The translations under genes and the position numbers were made by a program. The notes under the pieces are model-generated. The model was not told where the DNA came from, made no database searches, and worked only from the letters and a program-made list of their open reading frames with translations. Below, piece by piece: positions 24,045 to 36,404 of a DNA stretch of 64,000 bases. Source of the DNA: Lactifluus volemus (Eukaryota; Basidiomycota; Agaricomycetes; Russulales; Russulaceae); the NCBI GenBank assembly GCA_022376515.1, contig WTXI01000014.1, forward strand, positions 124,001-188,000. Direction: 5' to 3'. Within the stretch, counting starts at the first letter, position 1. Each line of letters begins with the position of its first letter.

Positions 24045-25285
24045 TCAATCTTCGTAGTCTTCTCTGCCAGGCCGGAACAGTGCCATGAGATCCTCCAAGC
24101 CAAGTTTGAGGTTCTTAAGCCTGTCGCCGCTCAGTGCGGCAGCAGTGAGAACACGCTTGCTATTCTGCAATGCGAGAACGCGCTCCTCGACGGTTTTCTC
24201 GATCGTTAGCCTGTATATGATATTAGCGTCCCGTGTTTGCCCCAAACGATGGCCACGGTCGAAGGCTTGGTCCTCGAGCGCTGGGTTCCACCACAGGTCA
24301 ACCAAGATTACATTGCATGCGGTCAAGTTGAGACCTAGCCGTAGGGGTAAAGTAAGTCCAGGATTTTCGCCTGCACCCGAAGGGAAAATGGTTCGTTCAC
24401 CTGTGTTACCAGCTTTGAACGAGATCAAAATAACATCGATGCACTGGTTATTTTTTCTATCTGGATCTCGTGCTTGTCCTTAGACATGCTCCCGTCATCT
24501 TGTCAGCAAAGGTAGTTTTGTCAGCGATGTGAGATCTTCTCACATCGCATAAACGTGATTCCCGCGTCCTTGAGGAATACCTCAATAAAGATCAAGCATC
24601 GTCGTAAACTGGGAGAACACTATCGTCTTCTCGCCTAGGAATTCCCCTTCCTCATTCTCGCGCGAGTTAATCTCGTTGACCAACTCAAGGATTTTGCGGA
24701 TCTTGGCCGAATCAGGTGGCAAATTTGAGTCTTTAGCCCGCGACAGGGACTTGCGGTGGGTATTCTGAGAGAGTTCTCTGCAATCATTGCAGTGTTCTCC
24801 GTCTTTGGCAATGTTCTCTGGAGTCAATCTTAATAACAGGGTGTTAACAATCACACGAAGTAAGAAACGGCATAGTACATACTCGTCCTGACAGAGCTGG
24901 CACTTTTTGCCCTTGGAAACCCCAAGCTGCTGGAACATGGTCGTAAGCTCTTCATCTTCGTGATCGTCTTTCGGGGTCGGTCACGGTCGAGATTCAATAG
25001 CTTCACATCTACATTGTAATCTTTAGTGACGAGTGATGGGTGGTTGCACGCTACTCCAACTCAGTGAGAGAAAGAATAATGGATAATCGTAGACTTACCT
25101 TGCCGCAACGAAGTAGTAATACCATGACATTTTTTCATAACTTCATTATTCTTCACGAAGTTTTGCATGGCCTCCTCAACGAGAGCGAAGTAGAATTGAT
25201 GCTCATCCTCGTCGAAATTACAGGGTACGATGGACAGATGACGTCCTGGAAGTTCAATTAGCGGCTTGCCATTCAGAGCATCCGT
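24045..25285 (-). pseudogene. SNF2-family helicase, 3' fragment (ULS1/RIS1-like)
   Basis: Minus-strand exons for the second half of a SNF2-type DNA translocase with an inserted zinc-binding segment, as in ULS1/RIS1 proteins. In order: IELPGRHLSIVPCNFDEDE, LRQACNHPSLVTKDY, CQLCQDE with a second Cys pair CNDC, EKTIVFSQFTTMLDL (domain 2 start), LNLTACNVILVDLWWNP and FDRGHRLGQTRD (motifs V and VI), ending LMALFRPGREDYED. The N-terminal ATPase half with Walker A and DEAH box is absent, because conserved coding stops at about 25285 where a dispersed repeat begins. One frame break at 24973-24976 is cured by one more G. The 3' end lies 42 bp from the end of Helitron 2. It is probably a truncated copy; a distant upstream half cannot be excluded. 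Confidence 0.8.
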
Positions 25286-25312
25286 CTTCGATTACGGCGT
25301 CGAAGCGACTCG

Positions 25313-25430
25313 GATCTTTTCTCAAGCATCGTATATCAACGTATCAACTCTGATAACTTTATAGAGCAGTAGTAGTGTTTTATTTACCATTGAAACGATA
25401 CCTTATGGCTTAGAGAACGATAACGCTACT
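25313..25430 (+). repeat. dispersed repeat, copy 2
   Basis: Second copy of the approximately 115-bp sequence at 17640-17755, with scattered mismatches. It sits exactly where homology of the SNF2 fragment to its family ends, so it may mark a rearrangement junction. Confidence 0.75.
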
Positions 25431-25496
25431 ACAGTACAATGCATCCCAGTTCTGGCTTGACCTTCTCAACTTCATCCATCCCGTTTCTCTGCCTTC

Positions 25497-26851
25497 ATGA
25501 ACAACGACCCAATTACGGTCCACGTACTCACAACCCAACATCTAGTCCAACCTTCAGATTTTGACACTGATGCACAAGATGCTACCCTTCTTTCTCGAGG
25601 CCGCGCGGTTGTTCATGCTGCCAGTGGATGTGGAATCCATGAAGAGTGGCGGACACCAAGAATTGAATCTAGAGGACCGCACTGGCGAGAGGATGGTGCA
25701 CCCACCCTCTCGAACTTCCAGACGATCAATACATTCGACTCACACTTATGTTTTCTTAGAAACGCATTTACATACTTGCACCCCCCTCCGTTGGTATCGA
25801 CCGCGGTTGGTCCCCCCACCACGGTGAGAGAATGGAATGCTAGTGCCTCAGAATCGGAGATATTTTCTACAACCGATTTACAACCCTTTGAAAGCTTCGT
25901 GTTTGTCTCCCCACATCCGGGACACAATAACCGCGACGTTGCAGATCCGGTGGAGGTGGAAGATCGCAATCGAAGCTGGTCGGTCGGTTCTGCACAGCCT
26001 CCGGCCAAGCGAATGAAGATGCCAGCCATGGAGCTTGATACGGGACCCCTCGACGAGCTCATACCCTTGGTACACGATCCATTTAGAGCCATGCTCTTTT
26101 TTGCTTACGACGACTTAACAAGCCTCATTATGTTCCCGCACCTCTCAAGCCACCGCAACCCGATGCATTGTCTCATGCCTCACTCGCCGGTGATGCCTCC
26201 TCTTCGTTCGCGCCGATTCCACCCCAGACAACGGCTTCCATTGGGGCACTCCTTTCGTCCTCTTATTCTCGTGTCGCGTGGCTGATACCCGTCCGTGGAT
26301 ACCCGCCTTGGGACGGAGTTTCCGGGGCCAGCGTCACCCTGGGTCACCTACCAGCACCGGGGGCTGGACACCCGCCAAGTCACGACATCGTTTGGACTCA
26401 CAGTTCACTTCGCCAGTTCTGGACCTTTCTGAGGACTTTCTCAGAAACTCCTGATAGCTCTGCTGCAACAGGTCCATTGTCACTCTCATTCCATACTGCC
26501 CCGCGATGGGCTCCTATTGGATCTCAGCAAGGGACAGTGACGCCTGCGACATTGGCCTATCTCCCTGCAAATAGAGAGACAGAGATAACTCCCTCTGATC
26601 GATCTGGTCACTCACTATCGCCAATACGGATCGCTAGGACTCCAACGACTCGGCTCACAGACATTGACAGCATAAAAGTATACTGTGATGCCCCCCAAGC
26701 AATGTTAGTCCGTAGAGCATTGAGTCATTGGGCATACGAAGAAAGTGGACATGCTAAACCCCCCAGTCTTTCTGTGGAAACGACTCGGGTCCTGAAGTTC
26801 TCGAAGCTGGTATTATTGAATGAAAGGGGGGAAGGCATGCTTATCTCATAA
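25497..26851 (+). CDS. hypothetical protein with one frame break
   Basis: Two long overlapping open frames read as one gene: from ATG 25497 (frame A) into a second frame that is open from about 26140 to the stop at 26851. The join needs one extra base or an unseen intron at about 26105-26160. The protein is not recognised. The N-terminal half is polar, with a possible nuclear signal (AKRMKM) near 26.0 kb. The C-terminal half is Ser/Thr/Pro rich with a more ordered end (ALSHWAYEESGH, LVLLNERGEGMLIS). Codon use is like its neighbours. It could be a low-complexity regulatory protein, but no function is claimed. Confidence 0.55.
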
Positions 26852-27153
26852 ATCTTGTGTATGATCATGCAATAAAGCCATATTGTAGCCATGCATAATT
26901 CTTCGAAAATAGTAGAGTGAGACTCGTTTTGGAAGCTTGAAAAGGTACACCACGTCTCATGTTACACCGTCACTGTGACGCGTGCCAACCGACCGAGTTC
27001 ACTCCTGCGCGTTTACTGTGACCTCCAGCTTACAGCGGCACTACAGGAGAACCGAAATATCCAGCGGCCTCCCCACTCTCGGATCTCAGAACGAAGTCGC
27101 GTCTCACGAGGACCTGCCAGTGGTGGGCCCACCAAAAGGCCACATAGTCAGTG

Positions 27154-28417
27154 ATGTCAGCGCCATCCTTTGCGCTCGGCGAACGCGTACTCTGCTATCA
27201 CGGGCCTCTCATATACGAGGCCAAAGTCCTCAAATGCGAGGTCTGGGATGAAACTAACACAAAACTAGACACGGTTGGACCGCACTACCTTGTGCACTAC
27301 AAAGGTTGGAAGCAGACGTGCGTCCCCAATCCGCTTTCCCTCACTGCCAGCTACACTTTCTGACTTCCGCTATCCATTTCTTGCTTCTAGCTGGGACGAA
27401 TGGGTCCCCACGACGCGCCTTCTCAAGTTTAGCGACGCCAATATCTCCCTTCAGAAGGACCTTGCCCGAGCTCAAGCCGCCACCACTTCGACTAGCGCCT
27501 CGGCTTCCAAGACGGCCACCTCCGCGCGCGGCACACAAGCAGGAGGGGGGCGACGCAAAGAGGGCGGACGCGGCACAAAAAGGGGACGGGATGACGACGA
27601 TGGGACAAGACGACCTGAGATGCGGTTGATGGTGCCAGACCAGCTGAAAGTCCTCCTCGTGGACGACTGGGAGGCAGTGACGAAGAATAACCAGGTGCGC
27701 TTATACATTTACATCCTGTCGCATCTGACGTTCTGACCACTCTCGGCGGTGCGCCCCCCCCCCCCCCCCCTCACTCCAGCTGGTCACCTTACCCCGAAGT
27801 CCCACCGTTGTGGAAATATTGGAAGAGTTCAAGCAACATGTTCTCAACACTTCACCGCCAAAGTACTTCCATATCTCCAATTCCCGAACTATCGTCTGAC
27901 TTGCACTCTTTGTTCGCCCCCGTCCGTTCCAGCCTCCGCGACCCACAAGTGGTACTGCCGACTATTCTATCCGGTTTGCAGGTGTATTTCGACAAGGCGT
28001 TGGGATCCAACCTCCTGTATCGCTTCGAGCGGCCGCAGTATGCGGAAATACGCAAACGGTATGTGACAGGTCCGACCGTGCAGGTCAATGAAGAGCGCGA
28101 GATGAGCGCCATTTACGGCGCAGAACACCTCCTGCGGATGATCGGTCTGTCGTCCTTTCCGTTCCGTATGATTCGCTCCTTATAATTCTGCTAGTGAGTT
28201 TGCCAGCGATGGTGGCAGGGTCTACTATGGACCCGGAGAGCGTAGGATTGGTGAGAGACTACGTGACGGAGCTCCTGTCGTGAGTGCTGTAATCATTCTT
28301 GTCAGGAAATTTCCGATCTAACCAATCGTTAGGTATATTATGAATCAGAGACATCGCTTATTTCAAAGGGAATACGATTCTGCATCGTTGCAGTACCAAA
28401 ACATATCTCGGTCATGA
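27154..28417 (+). CDS. EAF3: MRG15/Eaf3 chromodomain protein
   Basis: Six exons encode a subunit expected in NuA4 histone acetyltransferase and Rpd3S deacetylase complexes. The N-terminal chromo-barrel is clear (GERVLCYHGPLIYEAKV, HYLVHYKGWKQTWDEWV), and it binds methylated H3K36 in homologues. A Ser/Gly/Arg-rich linker follows, then the MRG domain (LLVDDWEAVTKN, LPTILSGLQVYFDKALG, LLYRFERPQYAEI, GAEHLLRMI, DYVTELL), ending SASLQYQNISRS. Introns lie at about 27318-27390, 27694-27778 (with a run of 17 C), 27861-27931, 28143-28190 and 28280-28332; all keep frame. The start ATG precedes SAPSFALGERV. The gene appears complete. Confidence 0.92.
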
Positions 28418-28607
28418 CTTTTTGAGTTTTCGGTCCGACTTGTTTGTTCAGTGTAGTTGTTGTGCTACTTTGTAACCACGAGTTGATACAATTGTCCCGT
28501 TGTTTCCCCTTTCGACCACACGCCCCTCTCTTGAATACGAAACCAAAACGGAGACCTTTACTTTGCCCACATCTATTTGTATTTAATCGTGACGGTATCT
28601 CTCCACA

Positions 28608-30217
28608 ATGGTAAGCCCAGATGTTACCCCCCTTGCTCCAATGGATGAACAGCCCACTATTGGGCTTATCGGAATGGGAGCGATGGGGCAGATGTATGCT
28701 TCCCGTCTCTCTGTCGCTGGGTGGAAGAAGTGAGTCGTCTTTTTGCCCTGTTGCACGCCTAGTCAGGGAGCTCTGTAGGATCAATGTGTGCGACCTTCCT
28801 GAGAGATATGATTCGTTGAGAGCTATATATGGTGGTATGGCATACCCCTAATCTCGCAGCCACGGCCCTATTGACTACACCTCTCAGGCACTCCCGGGTT
28901 ACATGTTCTCCGCGATGGACACCATGTCTCGCGAACTTCGGATTTCATCATATACTCCGTGGAAGCTGAACATATCAAAAAAGTTGTCACTCAGTTTGGG
29001 CCCTGTCAGTTGTTTGGCTATCTCATCCGAATAGTTCGGGCTCTGAGTCATCGCTTAGCTACCAAGGTCGGAGCAATCGTTGCCGGCCAAACGTCTGTCA
29101 AGGCACCGGAGCGCGCGGCATTCGAGCAACACCTTCCAGAAGACGTACATATTGTCTCTTGTCATTCATTGCACGGTCCGACTGTGCCAACAAAGGGCCA
29201 ACCACTGGTACGTTTGTTTCCTGGTCGCTCATTGATGCATGCGATATGTCCTCCTATAGGTCCTGATCAGGCATCGAGCCACGGATGATGCGCTTACTCT
29301 GGTAGAGAACATCTTGAGGCCACTTCAGTCGCGCTACGTCTACATGTCATACGATGAACACGACGAGGTGACCGCCAACACTCAGGCCGTCACACACGCT
29401 GCATTCCTCAGGTATTCTACTTACTCACATCGTTATGGTCATTATTTCTTATTACTCGCAAAGTATGGGAACCGCTTGGGCAAGTGCGGCATCGTACCCA
29501 TGGGAACATGGATATTATGTTGGCGGTATTGAGACGGTGAAGGTCAACATCATGCTACGGATCTTTTCAAACAAGTGGCATGTCTATGCTGGCCTGGCGA
29601 TCCTCAATCCCTCAGCGAGGACGCAAATCAAGCAATATGCGCAAAGCACGACAGACATTTTCAAGCTCATGCTGGCAGCAGATGAGGCTGGACTCCGCAA
29701 GCGTCTGTACGAAGCAAGAGACGCAGTGTTCGGCGATGCGCAAAGCTCGGTTCGGGTTCCGATTTTCCTATCGGACAGCGTGCTGGACCAGTTTAGCCTG
29801 GGTAAGAAGGGCACAAACGCGAACGGCGGTCGTCCTTTGGCAAACTCGCACCTCTCATTACTCGCAATGGTAGACTGCTGGGCACGCCTCGGTCTCAATC
29901 CGTTCAAGCATCTAGAGCTCGCAGCCACACCGATATTTCGCATGTGGTTCGGGGTCGCCGAGTATCTATTTCTGTCCGAGAACAGGCTGGACGCTGCCAT
30001 CCACGCTGCCCTATATGACGTGTCACACCGCTACGACGATGTCGAGTTTGTGGTCGCGTCCCGTGGGTGGAGCCAGTGCGTCTCGTTCGGCGACTTTGAT
30101 TTATACAAGTCGAGATTTGAGGAGACGGCTGCATTTTTTGAATCTCGGTTTGAGGAGGCAGGGAGGGTGGGATCAGAAATGCTCAAAGTGATCATGGACA
30201 GTAGTGCAGAACCCTGA
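28608..30217 (+). CDS. TYR1: prephenate dehydrogenase Tyr1
   Basis: Multi-exon gene for the NADP-dependent prephenate dehydrogenase of tyrosine biosynthesis, which converts prephenate to 4-hydroxyphenylpyruvate. The N-terminal Rossmann motif is IGLIGMGAMG near 28.66 kb. Family blocks follow: INVCDLPERYDSL, LRDGHHVSRTSDFIIYSVE, VKAPERAAFEQHLP, VSCHSLHGPTVPTKGQPL and the helical C-terminal domain with AAFLSMGTAWASAASYPWE. Introns at about 28731-28779, 28834-28888, 29006-29067 and two later keep frame. The start is ATG at 28608, 57 bp before the Rossmann core. The TGA at 30215 ends the gene. It appears intact. Confidence 0.92.
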
Positions 30218-30296
30218 CTGGCTGTACAAGTACGAACAGAAAATCTGACCTGACCAACGCGATGAAAGATAAGATAAGATAAGAAATAAGCACGAA

Positions 30297-31424
<1,128 letters not shown>

Positions 31425-31600
31425 TAGCCATTGTAGCATACCCATTACTTTGCACTGGTGGAAACGAGAGCCTTGAAGAAAGCGCGCCGGCAGAGACAAG
31501 CATGTTCCTGGCAGGGAGAATGGTCCTTGCAACGACTTAAGTGAGATGTCGGTCGAGCTAAGTTACAAGCAGAACTGCGTGACGTGACTGACCACCTTCT
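31425..31600 (-). pseudogene. HMG-CoA lyase 5'-end fragment A
   Basis: On the minus strand this matches the promoter-proximal and transit-peptide region of the HMG-CoA lyase gene at about 50175-50345, through CATTCTCCCTGCCAGG and GTGCAAAGTAATGGGTATGC. The position of the start codon reads ATC instead of ATG and the frame is not kept. It abuts the PRP43 relic in the opposite orientation, making a chimera of two genes that lie about 20 kb away. Confidence 0.82.
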
Positions 31601-31775
31601 TTATGACAAACTCACTCGTTGACCCATCAGCACTTTTATCCCAGTCTCTGGGCACACAACACCGTGAAACACACTATTTCGTGAAATTTCGAGTAGCAAA
31701 CCGACACAGGTAATCAAACAGGGTGCAGACTATTCTAGATCTGAACTCTGAAGCCTTGATGTGGTGTGCGGAGCT

Positions 31776-31964
31776 TCAGCGGTTTTTCGTAATATTTTTC
31801 GAAATAGTATTCTTTCCCGCTGAACCCTGTCCGACAGTGCCACTCGCGCCGCTGCTGCCTTCGTTCTGGCTGCTGCTGCTGCCTTCGTTCTGGTAGGCGT
31901 TGGCGAACGCAGCGAGGGGAGCAAGAAGGACAATGCAAAGCTTGAAGAAAAACATCTTCGTCAA
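31776..31964 (-). CDS. small secreted protein, paralogue 1
   Basis: A 62-codon ORF that begins with a clear signal peptide: MTK, then FFFKLCIVLLAPLAAFA, with likely cleavage after Ala21 or Ala23. The mature part of about 40 residues is rich in Gly, Ser, Asn and Gln and contains two QNEGSS units. It has no Cys after the signal and no CaaX end, so it does not look like a lipopeptide mating pheromone. The paralogue at 35186-35413 keeps the signal peptide almost unchanged but has a different mature part. Conservation of the signal in both duplicated copies suggests a coding gene; function is unknown. Small secreted effector-like or cell-wall peptides are possible. Confidence 0.6.
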   Translation of the reverse strand: MTKMFFFKLCIVLLAPLAAFANAYQNEGSSSSQNEGSSGASGTVGQGSAGKNTISKNITKNR

Positions 31965-32159
31965 CGGGGTAATATGATAGTTGTTTTAGGGAATCAGGGA
32001 CCGGCTGTTGGGTGTACTTCAAGGAAAATGATTGAAGGTGCGACCTGGCTACCCATGGGGGAATATCAAAACAGTTAGAAGAATAATGGCGACAATGACA
32101 GAAAGTATGCACACCTAGGAAAGAGGAGGAAGTGAGGATAGGGTCATTGGAACCAACTC

Positions 32160-32178
32160 GAGTTTTTATATGTGGGGT
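32160..32178 (-). promoter_or_regulatory. TATA-like box of secreted protein 1
   Basis: On the minus strand CCCCACATATAAAAACTC lies about 200 bp before the ATG at 31964. The same element is kept upstream of the paralogue (about 35613-35630), while flanking DNA has drifted. Confidence 0.45.
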
Positions 32179-32840
32179 AGTATACAGGCTCGTGAGCCAG
32201 TACCGCCACGACCAACGCGAACCCAACGCGAGAAATTGATATTTAACAAGACCGAGGGTGTCTCTAGTCAAGCAAATTAAACGGGACACGAATCACCCGC
32301 TGTTAGAAGCCGAGACAGGAGACGGACGCGAACTTGAGACTCGGTAAAGAGAGAATCAACTCTTCCTTTTAATAATGACATCTCAAGTCCTCTAGCCGTG
32401 CAACATTGTCTGTCACAGTGTTGAACATCGCGAGAGTGAATGGGACCGAGTCTGTACTAAAGAATAAGAGGCACCCCGGGCCCTCGAGGGCGACCAGTGC
32501 AGACGGCGGACGCCGCTCCCCATTGACTGACTGTCTTCTTTTATAATAGATAGAAAAGTGACAAGGTCACCGCCTCGGGCTGCAACAGAGTCGAGGATTC
32601 TGGTTTCGTCGTTGTCGTAATTGTCTTACTGTAATCAATCTTACATCGTCACTAATGATCTAGTACGTACTAGTCATATTTTTCGGGCCGACTACAGGCG
32701 CGGCAGTGTTCGTGATTTCGCACGCGCAGTAAGCAATATTTCTTTGAGGTTCTGGATGGTGCTTAAATAGGTTGGCGTGTAACCAGAAAGTACTAGTGTT
32801 GGTCCCTGAAGAAGCTGTCGCTCCCAGAGCTCCTTGTGGA

Positions 32841-33594
32841 AACATGTGGCATGAGTAGTCAGATATGGGGCTAGAGGCATCAGGAAAACCCTCACTTGCT
32901 AATATTGAGTAGCGTAACAATTGAAGTATACGATGCTAGCGATCGCCTAAGAATGTTTACAAACTATAGCGTGCAATGACAGACAAGAAAACGCCACATG
33001 CTCGCCAAACATTCCCTCGGCTTAAATGCAGCTAGCGAGATTTTGTCAAATTATCTCCGGTCTCACCGCGACCATTCTTTTGCTTAATTGTCTCTAACCT
33101 AAATTTCTTCATCGATAAATCATTCATTTCTCGGCGTCTGGGAACCAGACTGAGGCACAGGGTTTTTTCCTTTCTGCGACAGAGTCACCCCTGTTGCAAG
33201 TACTTATACACATACACACAACCGCCGCATAACATATCACACCACTACACACCGACGGTTTACAACCATCACACACTTCTTCCCCCACCTGATAGTCATA
33301 ACGCTTAGTTACCCTTTGCGACCGCCTCTGTGCCACGTTGTACACGCTGCGGAATACAAATTCGGATTCAAAAAAAAAAAATTCATTTCTCGGCTAAAAT
33401 TCAGCTAGTGAATGCTATTGGTGTAGTACCAAATTCGCTAACTCAAGGCTAAATGGGTGTAAATTCACCTCATATCTCAGCAGAAGCAGTGGCAGCGTCG
33501 AGCACCCATGCCACATCTCCGTGCACGGTCCCCGACATGACCAATTGTCTTCACGTTGACGACGAGCATTCTCGCTTGAACTGCTCATGCAGAG
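32841..33594. other. gene-free stretch
   Basis: No gene recognised. Two related motifs (CTCGGCTTAAATGCAGCTAG near 33016 and CTCGGCTAAAATTCAGCTAG near 33391) hint at a small decayed duplication. An A-run sits near 33370. Confidence 0.4.
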
Positions 33595-34600
33595 CAGCCT
33601 CATAACGATCTGCACGCTCATTGACGGTCGCCCACTCCTGCTCTCAGGCTACATTCCCTTTGGATTGAGCCTCTTGGAGCGCATCGTATGACGATTGCAG
33701 CTGGGCAAGGGTAGTGTGCTTCTCATGATGGTGCTCGGCAGAGTCTTCAGACTTTTAAATGAGTTCCTTAGAGGTGCAGTCCGCCTCATCCCGTGCAATT
33801 TGCCAAGTTGGAGCTGTTGGGTAAGGGAGTCCAGCTTGAACTATGCGCAGATCCATTTAATGCAACACGGAGTAAAATCAGAGGCCACGCACTTTGGTGG
33901 AAGATTCGTCTGAATTATTGAGTTGTTGGTCCTGCCTCATTGAGACTTGTGCAAAGTGTCTGGATCTCCTCTAGTGAAGTTCAAATTCGCAAGACCATCC
34001 GAAAAGCAAAATAATGGAGAACCCACCATCGCGCTGAGCACTATCCTCTTTTAACCTACTGACAACACCAAGGAGATCACGGTTTTCTCGTTCGGTATCC
34101 TCGACCTTGTGCTTGAACGAGTCCAACTCTGTGGACGAAATGGCCTGCGAGCTATTCAAGGTGGAAAGTTATGATTCTAAATTGCTATTGGAAGACACTA
34201 GATGGGCGAGAAAAAGAGGGAAATAGAGGGATTCAATATAATATCATATGTTGAAAAACAGGGCATGAGACTCACCCAGCGTGTCGCGCTCCTGCTTCGA
34301 CCTTGACCAACTCTACTTAAAGACCCTTGAACTGAGATTCCAGAGAAGACACGGATGACTCGCAGTCTTGTAGAGCTTGATCAAGCTCAATATCTTTCCT
34401 TTCATTCTCAGCGCACAACTCTTCCAACTCGCAGAGCGCTTCCTCCGAGTGGACAGCTTGCGAGACCACGAGGTGGTAAAGCGACAAATCGTTGTCTGGA
34501 GCCGGCGACACGGCGTCTCGAGGGATACGCTGGAAAGAAATTTCGAGAGGTAATCGAGGTCAAAGTCGTCCGGGATCGACACGGAAAATTCGACCTTGGA
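33595..34600 (-). pseudogene. MLP1: MLP1/TPR nuclear-basket protein N-terminal relic
   Basis: Minus-strand coding debris matches the N-terminus of the long coiled-coil nucleoporin MLP1/TPR. Blocks in order are SIPDDFDLDYLSKFLSSV, LYHLVVSQAVHSEEALCEL, DIELDQALQDCESSVSSLE, ELDSFKHKVEDTERENRDL with LLGVVSRLKEDSAQRD, IARDEAD and HTTLAQLQSSYDALQEAQS. The blocks sit in different frames and stops occur between them, for example near 33.75 and 33.9 kb. Only the first few hundred residues of a normally much longer protein are here. It is a dead partial copy. Family assignment is from remembered motifs. Confidence 0.78.
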
Positions 34601-34969
34601 GAGGCCGGATCCTCTGCATCCAGGTCGGGAGTGATACTGCCCGGGGAGATCAACATCCTTGAACACGGGTTGAAGATGGACACGGGTGGGCGAGTTGGAA
34701 GGTGCGCGGTTCAAATTTGAGATGTTCGTGTGTCCTGGTTTGGTGTGCGAGGAACGTCTGTTGTCATGCTCGGTGGTGTGCATCCTTGCTAAGGGCAGCT
34801 CGCAGGGGGCTAGGATGACAAACGAAGTGTGTCTCCCATCTCAAAAGCATCTGCGCAGCAGAGGGCACGGCGTGCCGGTTGCACCCGCCCTCAAGTGCTT
34901 CGGCCTGTATACACAAAAAGACTTTAGGACGGAACTTGAGGGTCCACTTCGACAGGGATCCTTTTGAAA

Positions 34970-35105
34970 TTGTAGCATACCTATTACTTTGCACTTGTGG
35001 AAACGAGGGCCTTGAAGAAAGCGGGTGGGCAGAGACAAGCATGATCCTGGTAGGGAGAATGGTCCTTGCAACGACTTGAGTGACATGTCGGTCGAGCTAC
35101 AAGCA
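34970..35105 (-). pseudogene. HMG-CoA lyase 5'-end fragment B
   Basis: Minus-strand match to the transit-peptide region of the lyase gene. Here the ATG is kept at 35084-35086 and opens an 81-codon ORF starting MSLKSLQGPFSLPG that runs into antisense PRP43 DNA. The intact gene starts MSLKVVARAILPAR, so this copy has also shifted frame. Expression is not implied. Confidence 0.78.
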
Positions 35106-35185
35106 GCTGCGTGACGTGACTGACCACCTTCTTCATGTCATTGACCCATCAGCACTTTTCTGGGCACACAACACCGTGAAACACA

Positions 35186-35413
35186 CTATTTCGTGAAATT
35201 TCGAGTAGCAAACTGACACAGGTAATCAAACAGGGCGCGGACTATTCTATCAGAATTCTGAAGCCGGCATGTTGATGTGGGGTCCGGTTTCGGTTTCGGT
35301 GCCCAATTATTTTCCGATGAAGCCTCTTCGACACTGCCGTAGTCGGCCCGGGCGAACGCAGCGAGGGGAGCAAGAAGAACAATGGAGAGCTTGAAGAAAA
35401 ACATCTTCGTCAA
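35186..35413 (-). CDS. small secreted protein, paralogue 2
   Basis: A 75-codon ORF. The first 21 residues match paralogue 1 except Cys10 to Ser, giving the same signal peptide (FFFKLSIVLLAPLAAFA). The mature region is different: acidic, then a Pro/Lys patch (APKPKPDP), then CRLQNSDRIVRALFDYLCQF with two Cys that could pair, and a basic end. The DNA around both copies is clearly homologous, so the mature part diverged by indels and a frame change. Whether one or both copies are expressed is unknown. Confidence 0.55.
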   Translation of the reverse strand: MTKMFFFKLSIVLLAPLAAFARADYGSVEEASSENNWAPKPKPDPTSTCRLQNSDRIVRALFDYLCQFATRNFTK

Positions 35414-36404
35414 CTGGGTGATATGATAGTTGCTTTAGGGAATCAGGGACCGGTTGTTGGGTGTGCTCCAAGGAGGATGATTGAAGGGTGAGGCCTGGCT
35501 ACCCATGGGGGAATATCAAAACAGTTAAAAGAATAATGGCGACAATGACAGAAAGTATGCACACCTAGGACAGAGGAGGAAGTGAGGATAGGGAAGGTCA
35601 TTGGAACCAACTCGAGTTTTTATATGTGGGGTATACAGGCTCCCAAACCCAACGCGAGAAATTGATTTAACAAGACCGAGGGTGTCTCTAGTCAATAAAC
35701 GGGACGGACGCGTACTTGAGACTCGGTAAAGAGAGAATCAGCTCTTCTTTATTAATAACGGCATCTCTCCTAGCCGTGCCACATTGTCTGTCGCAGTGCT
35801 GAACATCGCGAGAGTGAATGGGACCGAGTCTGTATTAAAGAATAGGACCTTAAGTTTTAAATCAACAAGTCCAGCTTGACGCTGATCCAACCCCGGAGAT
35901 GGTGGGGGAGCAGGCGAAGAATGACGAAGACATGCCACTCTCTCTGCTGACATCTTTAGAACCGACGCCGGAAGGTTGCCAGGCACGCTGCGGATCTTGG
36001 TTTGCAAGACTCGACGGTCGCGGGGGAGTGTTGGAATATATTGGCGCTTTGGGAGGAGATGTTGGATTCGGACCGCACAGGTACCATTCCATGAACCAGT
36101 GTTCAAAATGTTGTCGGATTCAGTGCTCAGTTTCGTATCGCTAGTACGCGCCGCTCGTGACGATTTGCTACAAAACTTGTAGGACTTGTTATAACTGATT
36201 AGTACTACATGTTGGACTTTTATTAGCTATCTCCGGTTCTTCATCGCACGTTCTCCCTCCGCCCTCTTCGGCGGCTTCCCTTGCTCCAGCTTCACGTCTC
36301 CCACATAGTATTTCCTTCTCCCATAGTATACACCGCTGAGAGGCCTTGCAAGCAAGGTAATATAGCCCCTTAGGACCTCTCCAGGAGCTGCTCCAGTCGC
36401 CGCT

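Larger units (their letters stand above)
34828..35849 (+). repeat. segmental duplication, copy B left part
   Basis: Counterpart of 31283-32470. It holds a 130-bp PRP43 piece (34828-34965), the inverted HMG-CoA lyase piece, the second secreted-protein gene and its upstream region. Collinearity with copy A stops at about 35849 and resumes at 38440. Confidence 0.88.

Noticed and set aside
30245..30285. GATAAGATAAGATAAG run as a GATA-factor enhancer or telomere-like repeat
   Set aside because: Only a short low-complexity run just after the TYR1 stop. There is no evidence of function.
31735..32289. Minus-strand 184-codon ORF over the first secreted-protein gene
   Set aside because: It is a different frame of the same DNA with no counterpart in copy B, whereas the signal-peptide frame is kept in both copies.
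31776..35413. Idea that the two small secreted proteins are mating pheromone precursors paired with the STE3 fragment
   Set aside because: Basidiomycete pheromone precursors lack a classical signal peptide and end in a CaaX box. Neither feature pattern fits here.
35738..36106. Minus-strand 122-codon ORF with TDSVPFTLAMFSTATDNVARL
   Set aside because: A similar stretch exists in copy A, so it could be an old captured exon, but the frame is not kept between copies and no family was recognised.
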